Program-made: the position numbers and the translations under genes
In this document: positions 10,419 through 21,467 of the stretch, in pieces
Layout: each line of letters starts with the position of its first letter
Position numbering within the stretch: the first letter of the stretch is position 1
NCBI GenBank assembly: GCA_015499985.1
Contig: JAAAUF010000233.1
Coordinates: 14,306-46,315, forward strand
DNA: 32,010 bases
Origin: Haplosporangium gracile
Lineage: Eukaryota > Mortierellomycota > Mortierellomycetes > Mortierellales > Mortierellaceae
Direction of reading: 5' to 3'
The notes under the pieces: model-generated
The model's database searches: none
What the model was told of the DNA's origin: nothing
What the model saw: the letters and a program-made list of their open reading frames with translations, nothing else

Positions 10419-10588
10419 TTGTCCGAAGGAACAAATGATGCGCAGCGTACCCCTTTTGTTCTCGTCCATTCATTCCACTGCCTTGTCCCCTCTTCCTTCT
10501 CTGGGCTCAACGTTTCAATAAAACGTTCAGAACGTGCGCTTGTCAGCACCACGTAACCAACCCAACCGATCGAAAAAATAAAATAACC

Positions 10589-12616
10589 CTACTGGGTCGA
10601 CGATTGCACTTGCGCCTGCCTCGGCTGGAACGACACCTGCTCCCCCGTCAAGACCCTCTCCTTCTCCGAATCCCCCAGGTCTGCAAAGGATGCCCCTACA
10701 GACGGTGAGGTTGGCGACAGTGGTGGTGGTGGAGGATAAGGCAGTTGCCCCTCCCAGTACAGATCGACTTTTTGCTGATCCTCCGAAGACAACAGAACAA
10801 ACTCCGATGAGTTTGGCCGATTCCTTCCAAACTTGCCACTCGCATCCTTGTTGCCACTGGTGCTCGCTGTGCTATTGTTGGTGGCGGAGGGTAATGGGCA
10901 GGGTGGTGGTCGAAGGAGAGATATGGTTGCTTTGGCTCCTGATGGTCCGAGAGAAGTCGAGCGAGGTCGCGCCGCGGTGTGTGTAACGGAGGATGAAGAT
11001 ATTGCTGAGTAAGGTTCCTGGTTGTTATTGCTATCTAGCGGCACATCCGCAGAGAACGATCGAGACATACGGTTTGACTGTCGAGATGTCATCGCTGGTG
11101 TAGGGGCAAGAATGCTGTTACGGTTGTTGTATGAAGATGGACTGGTCCTGCTGGTATCAGGCATCCTGACAGAGAATGACGAGACGGATGATTTCGAAGG
11201 GACCCCCGAATGGTGGCTGCCTCGGGTCCTGGGTCCCTCGAATTTGGTAGCAACTTTCTGGACGACAGACGCAGTATTGATTCGTAGTGGCGCTGGAGGA
11301 TGCGCCATTCTAGCTCGACTTGAAGAAGTCGACGTGTCCGTTTCTGCTGTTGATGCAGTTGATGTAGATGGTAAAGACTGTATCCTATCCTGATGTTGCT
11401 TCTGCATGGTGCGACCATCCGGATGTAATGTGGACAATGGCGATGGCAACGAGGAAGCCAAGGACGGCGAAGATGGAGCCGCAGATCTACTTTCCTGCGA
11501 TCCCTTTTCAGGAGTAGGAAGAGGACGGCGACTCTGTTGCCAGTGCTCATTGAGATCGCCCTGTCTATTTTCGTGCCAATCGACAGCAGCGACAGGAGCA
11601 GGAGTGACCAGACTGCAGACGCTCCCTGCTTGACTCCATTGCACCGGAACTGTAGGGGTCATTGTCAGTTCTAGATCCAAATCGCCCCTCCTCCCTCCGC
11701 CTCCACCACCGCCATTAGCAGAGCCAACACTCGTAGTCACAGAGTGTTGGGACAAATCCATCCGGACAACACTACTGCCATCATCGTCAATCTCCATCTC
11801 ATCCGATCCAGGAGTCTTGTGGAACGAGGCAAAAAACCAGAACGCAAACCAGCAGAGCCAGAGCACGCTCTCCAGGAAGACGGCTCCAACAGCACTCTTA
11901 GTCGACCGACAGAACCCTCTCAAGAGCTCATCATACAACGAACAATGAGTTCCCTTGCGGATCCGGTAGCCCTGGAGGATGGACGCCAGCAGGGTCAAAG
12001 CGACCAGTCCAAGGAGGATACACACTCTCGGTAGCGGGCAAAACATAAATGCAGATATTCGGAAGACCTTGCTCCGAGGGTCAGGGATCAAAGCGCCATT
12101 GCTGCTGCTGTTGGTCGGGCTGTTGCTTTTCTCCGCCAATGACCAGAGGGAAATCGACGAGGCTCGTGTGTTTCCCTGTGCTGCATGCGCCTGCACCTGT
12201 GCTTGTACATGTGCGGCCTCGATCGCGGCAGTATGGGCCAAACGGACAGAAACCTTGATCTCCTCCTGCGCGCTTGCTGTACGAGTCCACCATGCCAATA
12301 GGCCATATCCAACCGCTGTAGTGATGGAAATGAGGCATACCAGGAGAAGGAACCAGGCCGTAGGGGAAAAGTACCCATCGATGAGCTGAAAGTTGATTGT
12401 CGAGATGATGTTGCAAAAGGCAAAGAGGCTGACTCCGGTCTGGACAGCGTGAAAAACAATCTCGGTAGGGCCTCCTACCCTAGTGAGACGGTGAAGGTCG
12501 CGGTGGTTCAAAGGGTATGTCCTCCAGGAGGAACGGGGGGGCGATGGTAGTTGTTTGGATTTGACTGGTGAATGAGAAGGCGTTTGCCAATATGAGGGGA
12601 TGACTCTTGAAGGCAT
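10589..12616 (-). CDS. four-helix membrane protein, MARVEL-like, with long Ser/Pro-rich tail
   Basis: An intronless frame of 675 residues, started at the ATG 12616 (MPSRVIPSYW); an in-frame TTG further upstream is not a credible start. Four hydrophobic segments are visible: about 53-75, 87-110, 196-217 and 241-264. A long loop between helices 2 and 3 carries an Ala/His/Gln-rich amphipathic stretch. Spacing and number fit the tetraspan MARVEL or related fungal families (plasma membrane organisation), but no diagnostic motif is present, so that label is only a suggestion. From about residue 270 to the end the protein is disordered: Gly run, Ser/Thr/Pro-rich, many SP and TP sites, and the proline run YPPPPPPLSP near the C-terminus. 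It may be a cytosolic regulatory tail. The upstream 200 bp are pyrimidine-rich on its coding strand. Coding is well supported by length and composition; function is unknown. Confidence 0.72.
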   Translation of the reverse strand: MPSRVIPSYWQTPSHSPVKSKQLPSPPRSSWRTYPLNHRDLHRLTRVGGPTEIVFHAVQTGVSLFAFCNIISTINFQLIDGYFSPTAWFLLLVCLISITTAVGYGLLAWWTRTASAQEEIKVSVRLAHTAAIEAAHVQAQVQAHAAQGNTRASSISLWSLAEKSNSPTNSSSNGALIPDPRSKVFRISAFMFCPLPRVCILLGLVALTLLASILQGYRIRKGTHCSLYDELLRGFCRSTKSAVGAVFLESVLWLCWFAFWFFASFHKTPGSDEMEIDDDGSSVVRMDLSQHSVTTSVGSANGGGGGGGRRGDLDLELTMTPTVPVQWSQAGSVCSLVTPAPVAAVDWHENRQGDLNEHWQQSRRPLPTPEKGSQESRSAAPSSPSLASSLPSPLSTLHPDGRTMQKQHQDRIQSLPSTSTASTAETDTSTSSSRARMAHPPAPLRINTASVVQKVATKFEGPRTRGSHHSGVPSKSSVSSFSVRMPDTSRTSPSSYNNRNSILAPTPAMTSRQSNRMSRSFSADVPLDSNNNQEPYSAISSSSVTHTAARPRSTSLGPSGAKATISLLRPPPCPLPSATNNSTASTSGNKDASGKFGRNRPNSSEFVLLSSEDQQKVDLYWEGQLPYPPPPPLSPTSPSVGASFADLGDSEKERVLTGEQVSFQPRQAQVQSSTQ

Positions 12617-13489
12617 TTGGATGATGGTAATGAGATACAATGAAGGTGATTATGAATATGCAAGATGAAGGAAGGAAAGGAGGAAGGAAGGAGGATATGT
12701 GGAATGTGAGAATGTTGAACGAAAATGAATGGAGTGGCAAAAATGAAAAAAGCTGAGAAGGGAGTCCAGGAACAAAAGAAAGAGAAAAGGAAATAAAAAA
12801 GAGAGATGATCAGCAGTCGGCCTTTTTTTTTAAATGGGAATAAGGTGATTAAGGCTGAGTACATCCAAAGCACCCGCAGATGAATTTATCATCTCAAGGC
12901 ATACCGACCCTCTCTACCTCCTTCGAACGTATTAAACGCGATGAATATCCACAATAAACAAAATAATGCTTTTTTCCACATAGGACCGGCCGCATGCGAC
13001 AGAACAGCTCAACAACCCTCTTCTCCATCTTCCTTCTGTGTTCTTTTTGACCCTCCACGGCCGTTTGTCAGCCAAAACAGAAGATTAAGGATCCAAGCAA
13101 GAGCCAGCGATCTATGACAGTGCCAGCTAGAACTCGGTTTGTTCTGATCCCCTCCAGCCAAATTGTGCTCACAACAAAATAAATTTTGCTTTGGACCCGA
13201 TTCTGTATTACTCCACCTTCTTATAGAGATACGTTCATCTTATCACGACGACTCGAATTTGCTAATGTACAACCATGTATTTGTGTTTTTGCATGGTGGT
13301 GGTGTTCCTGGAGAGGAAAAGAGAGGCTACTTTACTGGGGAGGGCGGAAATCGGAAAGAGGGGGACGGAAGCCATGAGGGGTCCTTGGAATCTAAACCAG
13401 ACAATGTGATAGCCAGTAGATGTCACCAACATAAACTCTGCCACCCCTCAAACGCCAAACACAAATTGCAGGTACAGAGCAGACCACTC
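12617..13489. other. 5' flank of the MARVEL-like gene, no gene seen
   Basis: The first 200 bp (12640-12830) form a purine-rich + strand, the leader-like pyrimidine tract of the minus-strand gene, ending in a run of 9 T at 12822-12830. The rest has mixed composition and only short open frames without recognisable content. Confidence 0.5.
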
Positions 13490-13995
13490 TTACCCTGCAG
13501 GATGTAGACCTGGATGGAAACCATGAAGGAGAGCAAATGGAGGCACGCCCGGACGGAATCTAGCAGGCGAAGTAAACCGAGTACCAGGTGGTAAACTACC
13601 AGTTGGGGGAGCACCGAACTGACCCATTGGCTGGAAACCAGGCGGTGGAACATCAAGTTCGCCTGTCGGGCGGAAAGAAAACGGAGGGATGCGCACAAGG
13701 TGGTGGCGGAGGTGCACCAGGAAGAGGTAGGTTTACTTCTAATGTGCGAAAGCCTGCTGGAGGCATTCCGAGTAGAAGGATGGTTCTTGGTAGAAAGATA
13801 AATCCTGGTGGAGTGAGAGCCCCTGGTGGTATTCTTCGACCAAATGCCAAGAGAGGTGTAAAGCTGCAGATCCACGAGGCAGCATTATTCCTGGGCAGGA
13901 CCTCCAACTCCACGGATTGGTCCCGTCAATCCGATAGACGTTCTTGGAACCACAGGTGTGCCACATTCAGCGGGCCCTATCACTCCTAGTCCTGC
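13490..13995 (-). pseudogene. possible decayed Pro/Gly-rich gene fragment
   Basis: Read on the minus strand this stretch gives proline/glycine-rich peptide in three successive frames: a GPAECGTPVVP-type piece (about 13989-13895), a piece with IPPGALTPPGF and LPGAPPPPPC (about 13850-13700), and a piece with VPPPGFQPMGQF and GSLPPGTRF (about 13690-13490). Each frame is closed by a stop while the next carries on with the same PPG-like style, which is what frameshifts in a repetitive proline-rich coding region would produce. The opposite strand also reads Gly-rich, so simple low-complexity DNA is an alternative. No family was recognised. Confidence 0.3.
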
Positions 13996-14557
13996 AGAAA
14001 GCTAATTTACAGGACAAGCATGGTGAGGGATAGACAAACAGACAGACCCACATATGCGTTAGCCTTGCATCAACAATGATCAGCATTTTTACATTTCTGA
14101 CACCAAATTTGGCTCATACCTGTGCTCACAGACCCTCAAGAATTGTCATTTACATCAGGAACTATGGTGGACAAGCAAATGAGCGATTCAACACAACACT
14201 AAAATAAACGGAGTATATAACAACTGTTGCAACCTGCTACCCTAACCAATCTTGCTAACAACCAATCGACGCGAGAAGCGTGAGTTTGAATGATACGCGT
14301 CCATAAAGCATTTTCTCGCGTTTATCACGTGCTGTTCCGTCCATGAAAAGCATGAGGCGACTTTCACTGTTTTCTTACCGTATTCTCTCGCCACAAACAG
14401 AACGAATCGCGATAAGGACCTACAACAACAGGACACCTAATCAAGTCCAACACTTTCAATCCGCGCTTATTAGTTTCTTGTTCATCGTCATCGTCACAGC
14501 GACCATGGCGAGATCAAGCACATTTTTTTGAACACTATTTCCATTTCTTAGGCAAAA
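13996..14557 (+). promoter_or_regulatory. promoter region of the small gene at 14558, with two CCAAT boxes and an E-box
   Basis: CCAAT occurs twice in the same orientation 16 bp apart (14246-14250 and 14262-14266), about 300 bp before the start codon. A palindromic CACGTG lies at 14326-14331. These are classic sites for CCAAT-binding (HAP) and bHLH factors. Use is not shown, and the short open frames here are not credible genes. Confidence 0.4.
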
Positions 14558-15246
14558 ATGGGCACCAGCAGTGAGAACGCCACCAAAGAGTCACCAGGTA
14601 AGTACTGCAGGCGGTCCGCCATCCACCACCACCACCATCCGGGAAGAACACTGAGTGGCGTTTTTGATAATGTAGTCAAGAAAGCAGATCGTGGTCGAGA
14701 CGGAGATGCGCCAGTGAACGAGAGGAGAAGACAAGTGGAATGTTTCTTTTCACTCGCCGACCAGATCCAGGCGATTCCTATCGTAAGTACGGCGGAGGAA
14801 ATCGAGAAAAAATTAATTAACGACGCGAAAAAAAAAGTTTTGGCTAAGTATGGGTAGGAGAAAAGGACGATCAATGATACCATTAATTGAGCATGTACCC
14901 CCATGGACGCAGACGTCCATGGCAAGGCGCCTCTGTCTGCCTTGCTTACACCTTTCGTGGGGACCGATGACACTGGCAATATCGGTGGCATCGATGAAGG
15001 CGCTCGCTTCGACTTTGACCTATTCAATCAAAACGACAGCCGCCATCTTCACGCTTTCTTCAAGAAGAACAACCGCATACAGTTTGAATTAACAGACATT
15101 GGTGAGTTTACCTTCCTATTTCTAACCGGGCTCGTACTGATTTTCATCGCATAAGTATAGCCATCCAGCATTGTGGCCTTGACGACACTCCCATCGGTTC
15201 TCTACAAGCCGTGAACATCAAAGGCACAATCAAGTTCCCGTCTTAA
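14558..15246 (+). CDS. small conserved-looking protein of unknown function, four exons
   Basis: Best model: 14558-14597, 14676-14786, 14913-15101, 15161-15246; 426 nt, 141 residues. Intron 1 (GTAAGT to TAG) and intron 3 (GTGAGT to TAG) are clear and phase-matched. Intron 2 is uncertain. The strongest donor, GTAAGT at 14783, is out of phase with the visible downstream frame, so I use the overlapping GTACGG donor at 14787 with the acceptor at 14912; the acceptor at 14891 is also in phase. The protein has a charged N-terminus (KKADRGRDGDAPVNERRR), a helix-like segment (VECFFSLADQIQAIPI), then KAPLSALLTPFVG, a Gly/Asp-rich turn, FDFDLFNQND and a C-terminal part ending GTIKFPS. There is no signal peptide or membrane segment. 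I do not recognise the family. Good splice signals and non-repetitive composition argue that the gene is real. Confidence 0.58.
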
Positions 15247-15730
15247 CCACTGCTGCTGTTGGTGGCGCTCGCTTTTTTTTTCGTTTAGCTGCCAGGGAGC
15301 TACTCATGTTTCCTGTCAAGCGGTTGACAATCCCTGTGCGATTATGGATGAGAAACTTTTGTCCCTTGTTTTTATTTGTAAAAGGTTTCTGTGAAGGAAT
15401 AGAGGAATCTAGGTAAGAAGGTGAGGTGGGCGAGGAGGTTACGTGGGCTAAGAAAGGAAGGAAGAAAGGAAAAAAGAGAGAAGAAATGGAATAGAACATA
15501 ATGTCGTGAAAAAGTGCAAGAAAGGGGAGCGAGCGAGAAACAGTTGCGTGGAAACAAGCGGGCAGAGGAGGGAACACGAAGAAAAAAGCAACATGTATCA
15601 TCCATCACTCAAACAGCCAACCATAGTTACCAGCAGCAAACATAACAACATACAGAAAAGAATGTGCAGACAAAAAAGATTGTTTATTCAATTATTTCAA
15701 ACAAAGAGCACTCGAAGATATCGCTCTTTT
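15247..15730. other. convergent intergenic region
   Basis: Shared 3' flank of the small gene and of ornithine decarboxylase. A purine-rich stretch lies at 15400-15560. Read on the minus strand, AATAAA at 15683-15688 lies 43 nt past the ornithine decarboxylase stop and is its likely poly(A) signal. No gene seen. Confidence 0.55.
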
Positions 15731-17237
15731 TCAAAGGTAGTAGAGGACCTCCTCCTCAGTAGTGGTGTAGAGGATCTCGCTTCTACGGAACCTGTTGAAC
15801 TGAGAGGCGGCGGTAATGGTGTAGGCGCCCATGTTCTCAAAGTACATCCAGTCGCCAGTCTCCATCAGCGGCAAGAGGGCCTTCGACGAAATCAAGTCAA
15901 TGCTATCGCATGTGGGACCCCAGACAGAGGCGACTCCCAGGTGGTCGTCGTTATTAACATATCCAGACTCGTAGGCATAGACACCGTCCCGGAGGAGGAT
16001 CTTAGGCTTACAGATCTGGTGATCAAACATAATACAGTTGAAGGATCCGTACATGCCGTCGTTGATGTAATACATGTGCGAGGGAGTCTGGTCGAGCTCT
16101 CCTGCGGCTGCAGCAGCGGTAAGGACATCGGTGGAGACGGTACGGCGGGCAATCACCTGGGTGGCGAGGGTGAAGGCAGATCCGACAAAGTAGCGGCCGG
16201 GCTCGGCAATGATACGAACATCAGGTCCAAAAAGAGAGTTGACAGTGGGTCTCAAGATTCCTGCAACCTTCTCGAAGGTGATGCCCTCGGTAACATGGGC
16301 AGAGGGGAATCCACCGCCGACATCCAGGAACTTAAAGTCGAATCCATAGTCGCGAGCCTGGTCAAAGACACGACGGGCGCGAATAACAGCCTCTCCAAAG
16401 GCGTTGGCGTCAAAGCATCCACTGCCGACGTGGAAGGACACTCCGATGACATCCAGCTGCAACTCCTGAGCGAGCGCCAACAATCCTGCGGTGGTGTCGA
16501 GGGGAGCGCCAAACTTAAGTCCCAACTTGCAGAGAGACTTGGAGTCGTCAGTCAATATGCGGAGGACCAATTGGGCTTCGGGGTGGAAGCGCTTGATCTT
16601 GTAGAGTTCCTCGGCATTGTCAAAAGTCATCATGCGGACCTTGTTGTTATAAGCGTATTTGACAAACGAGTTTTGCTTGCAAGGGTTGGCGTAGATGATG
16701 CGCGAGGGGTCGACACCCATGTCGAGGACCGACTGAATCTCATTCTTGGAGGCGCAATCGAATCCTGCTCCAAGCGAAGCCAACAAACGCATCACCATAG
16801 GGTCAGGATTGCACTTCATGGCTAGAAAAAAGTAGTGTCAAAATGAACAAGTTTAGACAGGATATTAGTGCCAAATACGAACACATCATTACGATTTATG
16901 TCAAATGCAAAGTTTAACAAGAAAACTTACCAAAGAAGGGTTCAATGCGAGGCAAGAGGGCCTTCCAGCGAAGGTGCTGGCGATAAACTTCGCCCAGATC
17001 AGCGACATAGAACGCATTCTCGGCCTCTGCGTCATCACTCTCGGGCTCAAAGGAAGCCAGACGAGCCTGTAGCATCTGGGAGACTGGCAAGGCCTGGACC
17101 TGAGGTAAGTTGGCGGAGGGGCGAGCGGCCTTCATCTCGGCACGAACACGGGACTTCAAAGCCTCGACCAAGGAAGGCTGAACCAAAGTAGGGACGACCT
17201 CAAGGAACTGGTCCTGTTGGAGAGAGATGTCGATCAT
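15731..17237 (-). CDS. SPE1: ornithine decarboxylase
   Basis: Two exons, 17237-16931 and 16821-15731, phase 1 junction; 1398 nt, 465 residues. The enzyme is a cytosolic PLP-dependent, group IV (alanine-racemase fold) decarboxylase that converts ornithine to putrescine, the first committed step of polyamine synthesis. Visible landmarks: the PLP lysine in AMKCNPDP (K105; its preceding alanine codon is split by the intron), HVGSG (233-237), GGGFPSAH (271-278), EPGRYFVGSAF (309-319), and WGPTCDSID with the catalytic cysteine at 407. Length matches fungal orthologues. The N-terminal 60 residues are variable, as usual, and may hold degradation signals. The cysteine in the dimer-interface loop and the CDS motif favour ornithine over diaminopimelate or arginine as substrate. 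The upstream leader has a splice-acceptor-like site at 17346 and a TATA-like element near 17820. Polyamine feedback in this family usually acts through antizyme; no antizyme gene was seen in this window. Confidence 0.98.
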
Positions 17238-17830
17238 TGTAATGGTGGTGGTGGGGTGTGCTGGGGTGAGAGAGAGCGAAGAGGGGGACAGTGTCGAGAG
17301 TCGGCGAGGGCGGTCGGACTGGATGTTGGTCAGCGTTGATAGGTGCTGAAAATAAAGCAGAAAAAAAGAAGCTTTTCCTGAAGAAAAAGGTGCGTGTTGA
17401 AAGTGGGGTGCGAGGTGATTGTTGTTCACACTAGGCCGTCGGTTCCGGGATGCCAGGGAGGCGGTCGCCGAAAAAGAAAGGACCTAAAGCTGTTGTTTCG
17501 TAGTGCCGTGATGATAGGCAAGCAAACCTGGTTGGAGGAACCGGTCTGCTTTTGGAGTGGGGTGACTGGGTTGAAGCCCGGGGGGGTAGAGTATTCTACT
17601 AGTTGTGGTGGTGATGGTTGTCGGACGAAAAGGTAGGAGACTCTAAAAGGCGATCCTGTGTGTGAGTGATTGTCTGACTAAGTCAAAAGGAGTGATGGGA
17701 GGATGGTTGAGATGGTTGTCGAATGAGTTCTGGAGCGTGCGGTTGAGTGTGTGTGTGTGGATAAGTTGTTTTTGGTTTGATGAAAATATTAAAAAGAACA
17801 AGTGGGCATGTCCGCACATTTATAGGTCGG
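17238..17830 (-). promoter_or_regulatory. leader and promoter of ornithine decarboxylase
   Basis: Read on the minus strand, the 107 nt just before the start codon are CT/CA-rich and contain no ATG. They follow a strong acceptor-like site (pyrimidine tract, then TTTTCAG ending at 17346), which suggests an intron in the 5' UTR; its donor is not certain. A TATAAAT sequence lies at 17818-17824, about 580 bp from the start codon, at a distance that would fit a long spliced leader. Confidence 0.4.
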
Positions 17831-19703
17831 AGAGAGGTATGACGACGCAGTCAGTCAGTCTGCTAGTAAAAGGAAAAATGCGATAAAGCAAACAAAATAA
17901 TCGCGCATGGTCCGCCTCATGGAAGTATAGCGAGTTATTTTTGGATATGATATGAAAGAGTCTGTTTTGCCCTTGCAGCAGATAACTGGACGGAACACCA
18001 GCAGTGGGTAAAATATCAAAGGTAAAGGAATGCCAAGAAAGAAGGTTTTCTGGACCAAGACACCAATGGAGCTGGCTGGACTGACAGTGCCTGGCTGGAG
18101 TGGGGTGAATGAGAGAGAAAAGAAGATCGCCAGGGAACCGTAGCTGATTACAAAGCATAACGCACTCAGAAAATAGCAATTGAAGAAATGCCAAGACCCT
18201 CGTCCCCCAGATAAAAAAAAAAAAGCTGGTTGCCACGCTGGCCATTTGCCCTATCTCGTCCACTCCATCGGAGTATATTTCCCTCGCTTTTTTTTGTCTG
18301 AGGATCCATGTCAGAAAAATCAATTTTTTTTTTTGTCTGGACAAGGAACATGCAGCGCTGACATAGTCAGTGCACCGAGTCAGAAAAAAAAATGTGCTCA
18401 TAGGTCTAAAACAATAGAGGCATTTTTCTATCTTAGTGCCTTTACTGCATTATCATACTCCTGGTGACCCATTGGTCCACGCCAGAAAAAAATTCATCCA
18501 TTTGAAAACGGACTCAGGGCAGCCTGCGCGCCCTTTCACTCATTCATACACACATAGAGAGAGGAGAACCACAACATATTTGCCGCAAGATTCCAGCATG
18601 AGCGTATTCTCATAGGAGAAATAAAAAATCAACGTACACAAACAGCTATCCTCCTCCTCCCTCAAAGGTCTCTTGAGGCATTTTTCTCGTCGCATCTAAT
18701 AGATACCAAATGCAATCTCGTAAAAGATAGGAGAGAGGCGACAAAGGGCAGAATAGGCCGCGGCAGGCTGTCACTATACGATTTCATAGTCCCTTCTTGA
18801 AAGATATCAGCCTTACTCTTCACCACCCGCCATTTTGCTTTTTTTTTCGCGTTCGTAGGTGTACAGACAGAGAGACAAATAAAGAAGACTTTGTCACTTT
18901 CTCACAGTAAGGTAATAAAGGCGCCGACATTTGCACAATGAGCAACTCACGCGCCGTTTTTCTTTTTTATTATATTTGATGTTCTCAATTCTTCATGCTT
19001 TTTGCCCTTTTCAACATCCCCTCTTCCACAAGATGTAATAAAAAAAAATAAAGAGAGACATGTTGCCATGTCAACACTGTTCAATTCTTGCCCAATGGTG
19101 CAACCCATGGCTCTGTCCAGACGAAAAAAATGTATGTTGTTCATTAGTACCTCCAAAACCTTGCGCTCAGAAATGAAGGGCGTTTGACTTCTTACGCCTG
19201 CCTTTCCTTCGCTAACTGAGCATCATTTTTTTTCTCTTTTTCATCTCGCGTTCAGATCGAGTGGCAGGCACAACGGTTGCGTTTTCTAAGTCTACCAGAA
19301 CTCCTGAAATAGAAAACCCTATTCGGAGGTGAGGAGAAGCAAATGTTTGACTCGCCAGTTCCCTGGTAGCATTTGACGCACAGAAACGACCCAAACATAC
19401 AAAAACTTCTCACACTTTCGGCATTTTTTGTTGTTGTTGGATGTGGCGTTACTATCGGCGAGGTCGAGAAGAAAAAAAAGAGACCCTACTGCTTAACTCT
19501 TTGCAAATCGTGCACACTGAAAGATAGTTTTGCAATCCAGGTTTTAAGTATCATTCTTCATTGCTTACAGGGACTTTTGTTTTTCCTTGTGGCTCACTCA
19601 TTCCACGCCAAGCAACCGACTTTATTGAGTGGATTAACTTTTTTTATTATAGTTTCAAATGGGACGAGATTCTGTCTGATCTTCGTCATTTGGCGGTTGT
19701 AGC
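17831..19703. other. gene-poor stretch, no gene seen
   Basis: About 1.9 kb with many A or T runs of 8-12 bases. The motif tcagaaaaa recurs at 18310, 18380 and, slightly changed, 18483. A short imperfect inverted repeat, gcgctgac and agtcagtgc separated by 2 bp, lies at about 18354-18372. Open frames on both strands are short and made of homopolymer codons. I see no recognisable product. Confidence 0.5.
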
Positions 19704-21467
19704 ATGGATACCGACGTAGATCCACCAGATGTGGAAATGACCGGTTTGATACTCGGTTGCCGCGGTTCTGGTTACTTTCGCCGTGAGCATGTTGCTAGTC
19801 AGGTAAGAATTATGCGTGCCTACGCGGAAGCGTTAGCTCATCCCCACTGCCTTACCTGGATCATCCAGCAGATTACCGTTAATTTGGTTGTGTTCTTGAT
19901 CACCGTGCCAAGACTCGATTACACGTTTTGGTCGTCCCGCATCAAGGTTCAAGGTTGACAAAAGGGAGCAGTGATTTTCAAATATATCCCTATCTTACCT
20001 GAGCCCGTCGTAAGCATCAGCTTTGTTAAAAAAAAAAAATGCTCACAAAATGCTGAATCTGACTTTTACTCAAGTCAAGGTAATTGTAACCAGCTTCATC
20101 TCCCGTTGTTATGGTTCTAGTCGCGTTGTCACCGATGTGCCTGAAAGCTTGATAACATGGTTCAGATCCTTGGAAACCGCCGAGCCCGGTTCTACTCGGA
20201 ACGCTGATATGTAGCGCATAGTCGGGTCCACGAAGTTTCTCAACAGCATCGCATGGTGGTATACTCAGAAATGAATGAAAATGGCGTTGTACGTCGGAAT
20301 TATCGCAATCATAAAGGCGGGCATATGGCTTAAAATCGCGTCTCTAGCGATCAACTGTTGATGCTTTCTAGCCTTCTTGGGCACTCTTTCCTCTTCAAGT
20401 AACGATGATCAAGTGTCGTTGACCTTGCTCTTTTTCGCTTTAACGGCACTTCTTTGCCTATATACAATTCTTTTTGCTCAACCTGTACATACATCTCATC
20501 TTTATCTACTATACCTACTATATATTTAAAAAATGGCACATTTTAAAGTGTACTTGAGGAGGCAAAAATTCTGAGGCTCTCACAGCCTTGGAGCCTTTTT
20601 TATAAAAAATCAAAAACCCTGAAAAAAGCCTTGTTTCTCACTAACTGTGCAACCGTAAAAAAAAGATCCCAGAGGAACTATCTTGCGCGAAGCGCCTGTA
20701 CTTTATGAGGGCGAAGTCCGAGCTATGATCCCTGGCACCCCGTGCGACAAAAGGAAGGAAAAATTGCATCGCAACCATCAAGGCCATCTTGCGCGAGCTT
20801 TTTAGCAAGCCTCTAAATGCACCTCCTTCTCTGTTTTGATGTTGAACAGACGCATCTGTTGCTACTCTTCCTTCCTCCTTCATCCAGACTCCTTTCTGCT
20901 TCATCGCTTTACTTTTAAGCTCAAGCTCTCTCTCTTTCCATCATTCCTCACACGCAACTCTTTGACCAAAAGGTAAACACTGTTTATTAAGAAAACTCAA
21001 TCAAGAAGCATCTTCATCAACCTCAACCAAGGCACTAATTATTTCGCTCTCTGCTGTCAAGGCATGTAGGATGCCCAAAGTTGTTATCTGTCCAGCTTGC
21101 CTTCAAGACGGCTATGTCCGTTCTACAAACATAGCTTGCATGTTGAATGCGCAATGGTATGTTGACACATTTTCCAGACTGACCTTGATGTAAGTTTGTA
21201 ATATCTATGTCTGTTATGACTGTAACTGGTCTACTTTTTTTTTTTTTTTTTTTTAACATCTTTTAGGCTGGCTCCATTGGTCGGTCGACTTGAAAGAGAC
21301 GCCTATATTGCTCGCGTTCCTGCGCAATCTCGGAATGATCCTTTGCCGCCTCCCCCTGTCCTTGGCTTCGTACTGTTCGCTCGGAGGATCTTTACAGAAG
21401 ACTTGGTTATACGACCGGATGTTGTTGATGACCTCGCCTTTCCAATCAAGTTTTCCACGGGACCTAG
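19704..21467. other. gene-poor stretch upstream of the helicase relic
   Basis: Two short + strand frames (19704-19958 and 20023-20214) have mixed, protein-like composition but no family match. A plausible GTAAGA donor occurs at 19803. A small palindrome, ttttttataaaaaa, lies near 20596-20610, and the self-complementary gcgcgaagcgc lies at about 20683-20693. A 20-base T run lies at 21235-21254. Parts of this stretch may be remains of the same mobile element as the helicase fragment, but I cannot read any other helicase or Rep motif in it. Confidence 0.35.

Larger units (their letters stand above)
9489..10588. other. intergenic region between two minus-strand genes
   Basis: These 1.1 kb contain no supportable gene. 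The part from 9660 to 9960 is strongly purine-rich on the + strand, i.e. a pyrimidine-rich leader or promoter for the RING ligase gene. The part from 10140 to 10588 is the 3' flank of the MARVEL-like gene and holds two tandem repeats. Open frames crossing it are made of simple-sequence codons. Confidence 0.55.

Noticed and set aside
10150..10552. Overlapping minus-strand frames rich in Arg/Asp/Glu and His
   Set aside because: They are translations of the 19-bp tandem repeat and of GTGGTG-rich DNA in the 3' flank of the MARVEL-like gene.
15506..16825. Plus-strand frame of 439 codons
   Set aside because: It is the exact antisense of ornithine decarboxylase, whose own frame carries all catalytic motifs.
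17820..18401. Minus-strand open frame of 193 codons
   Set aside because: Composition follows A/T runs (Phe and Lys strings), there is no recognisable motif, and it lies in the upstream region of ornithine decarboxylase.
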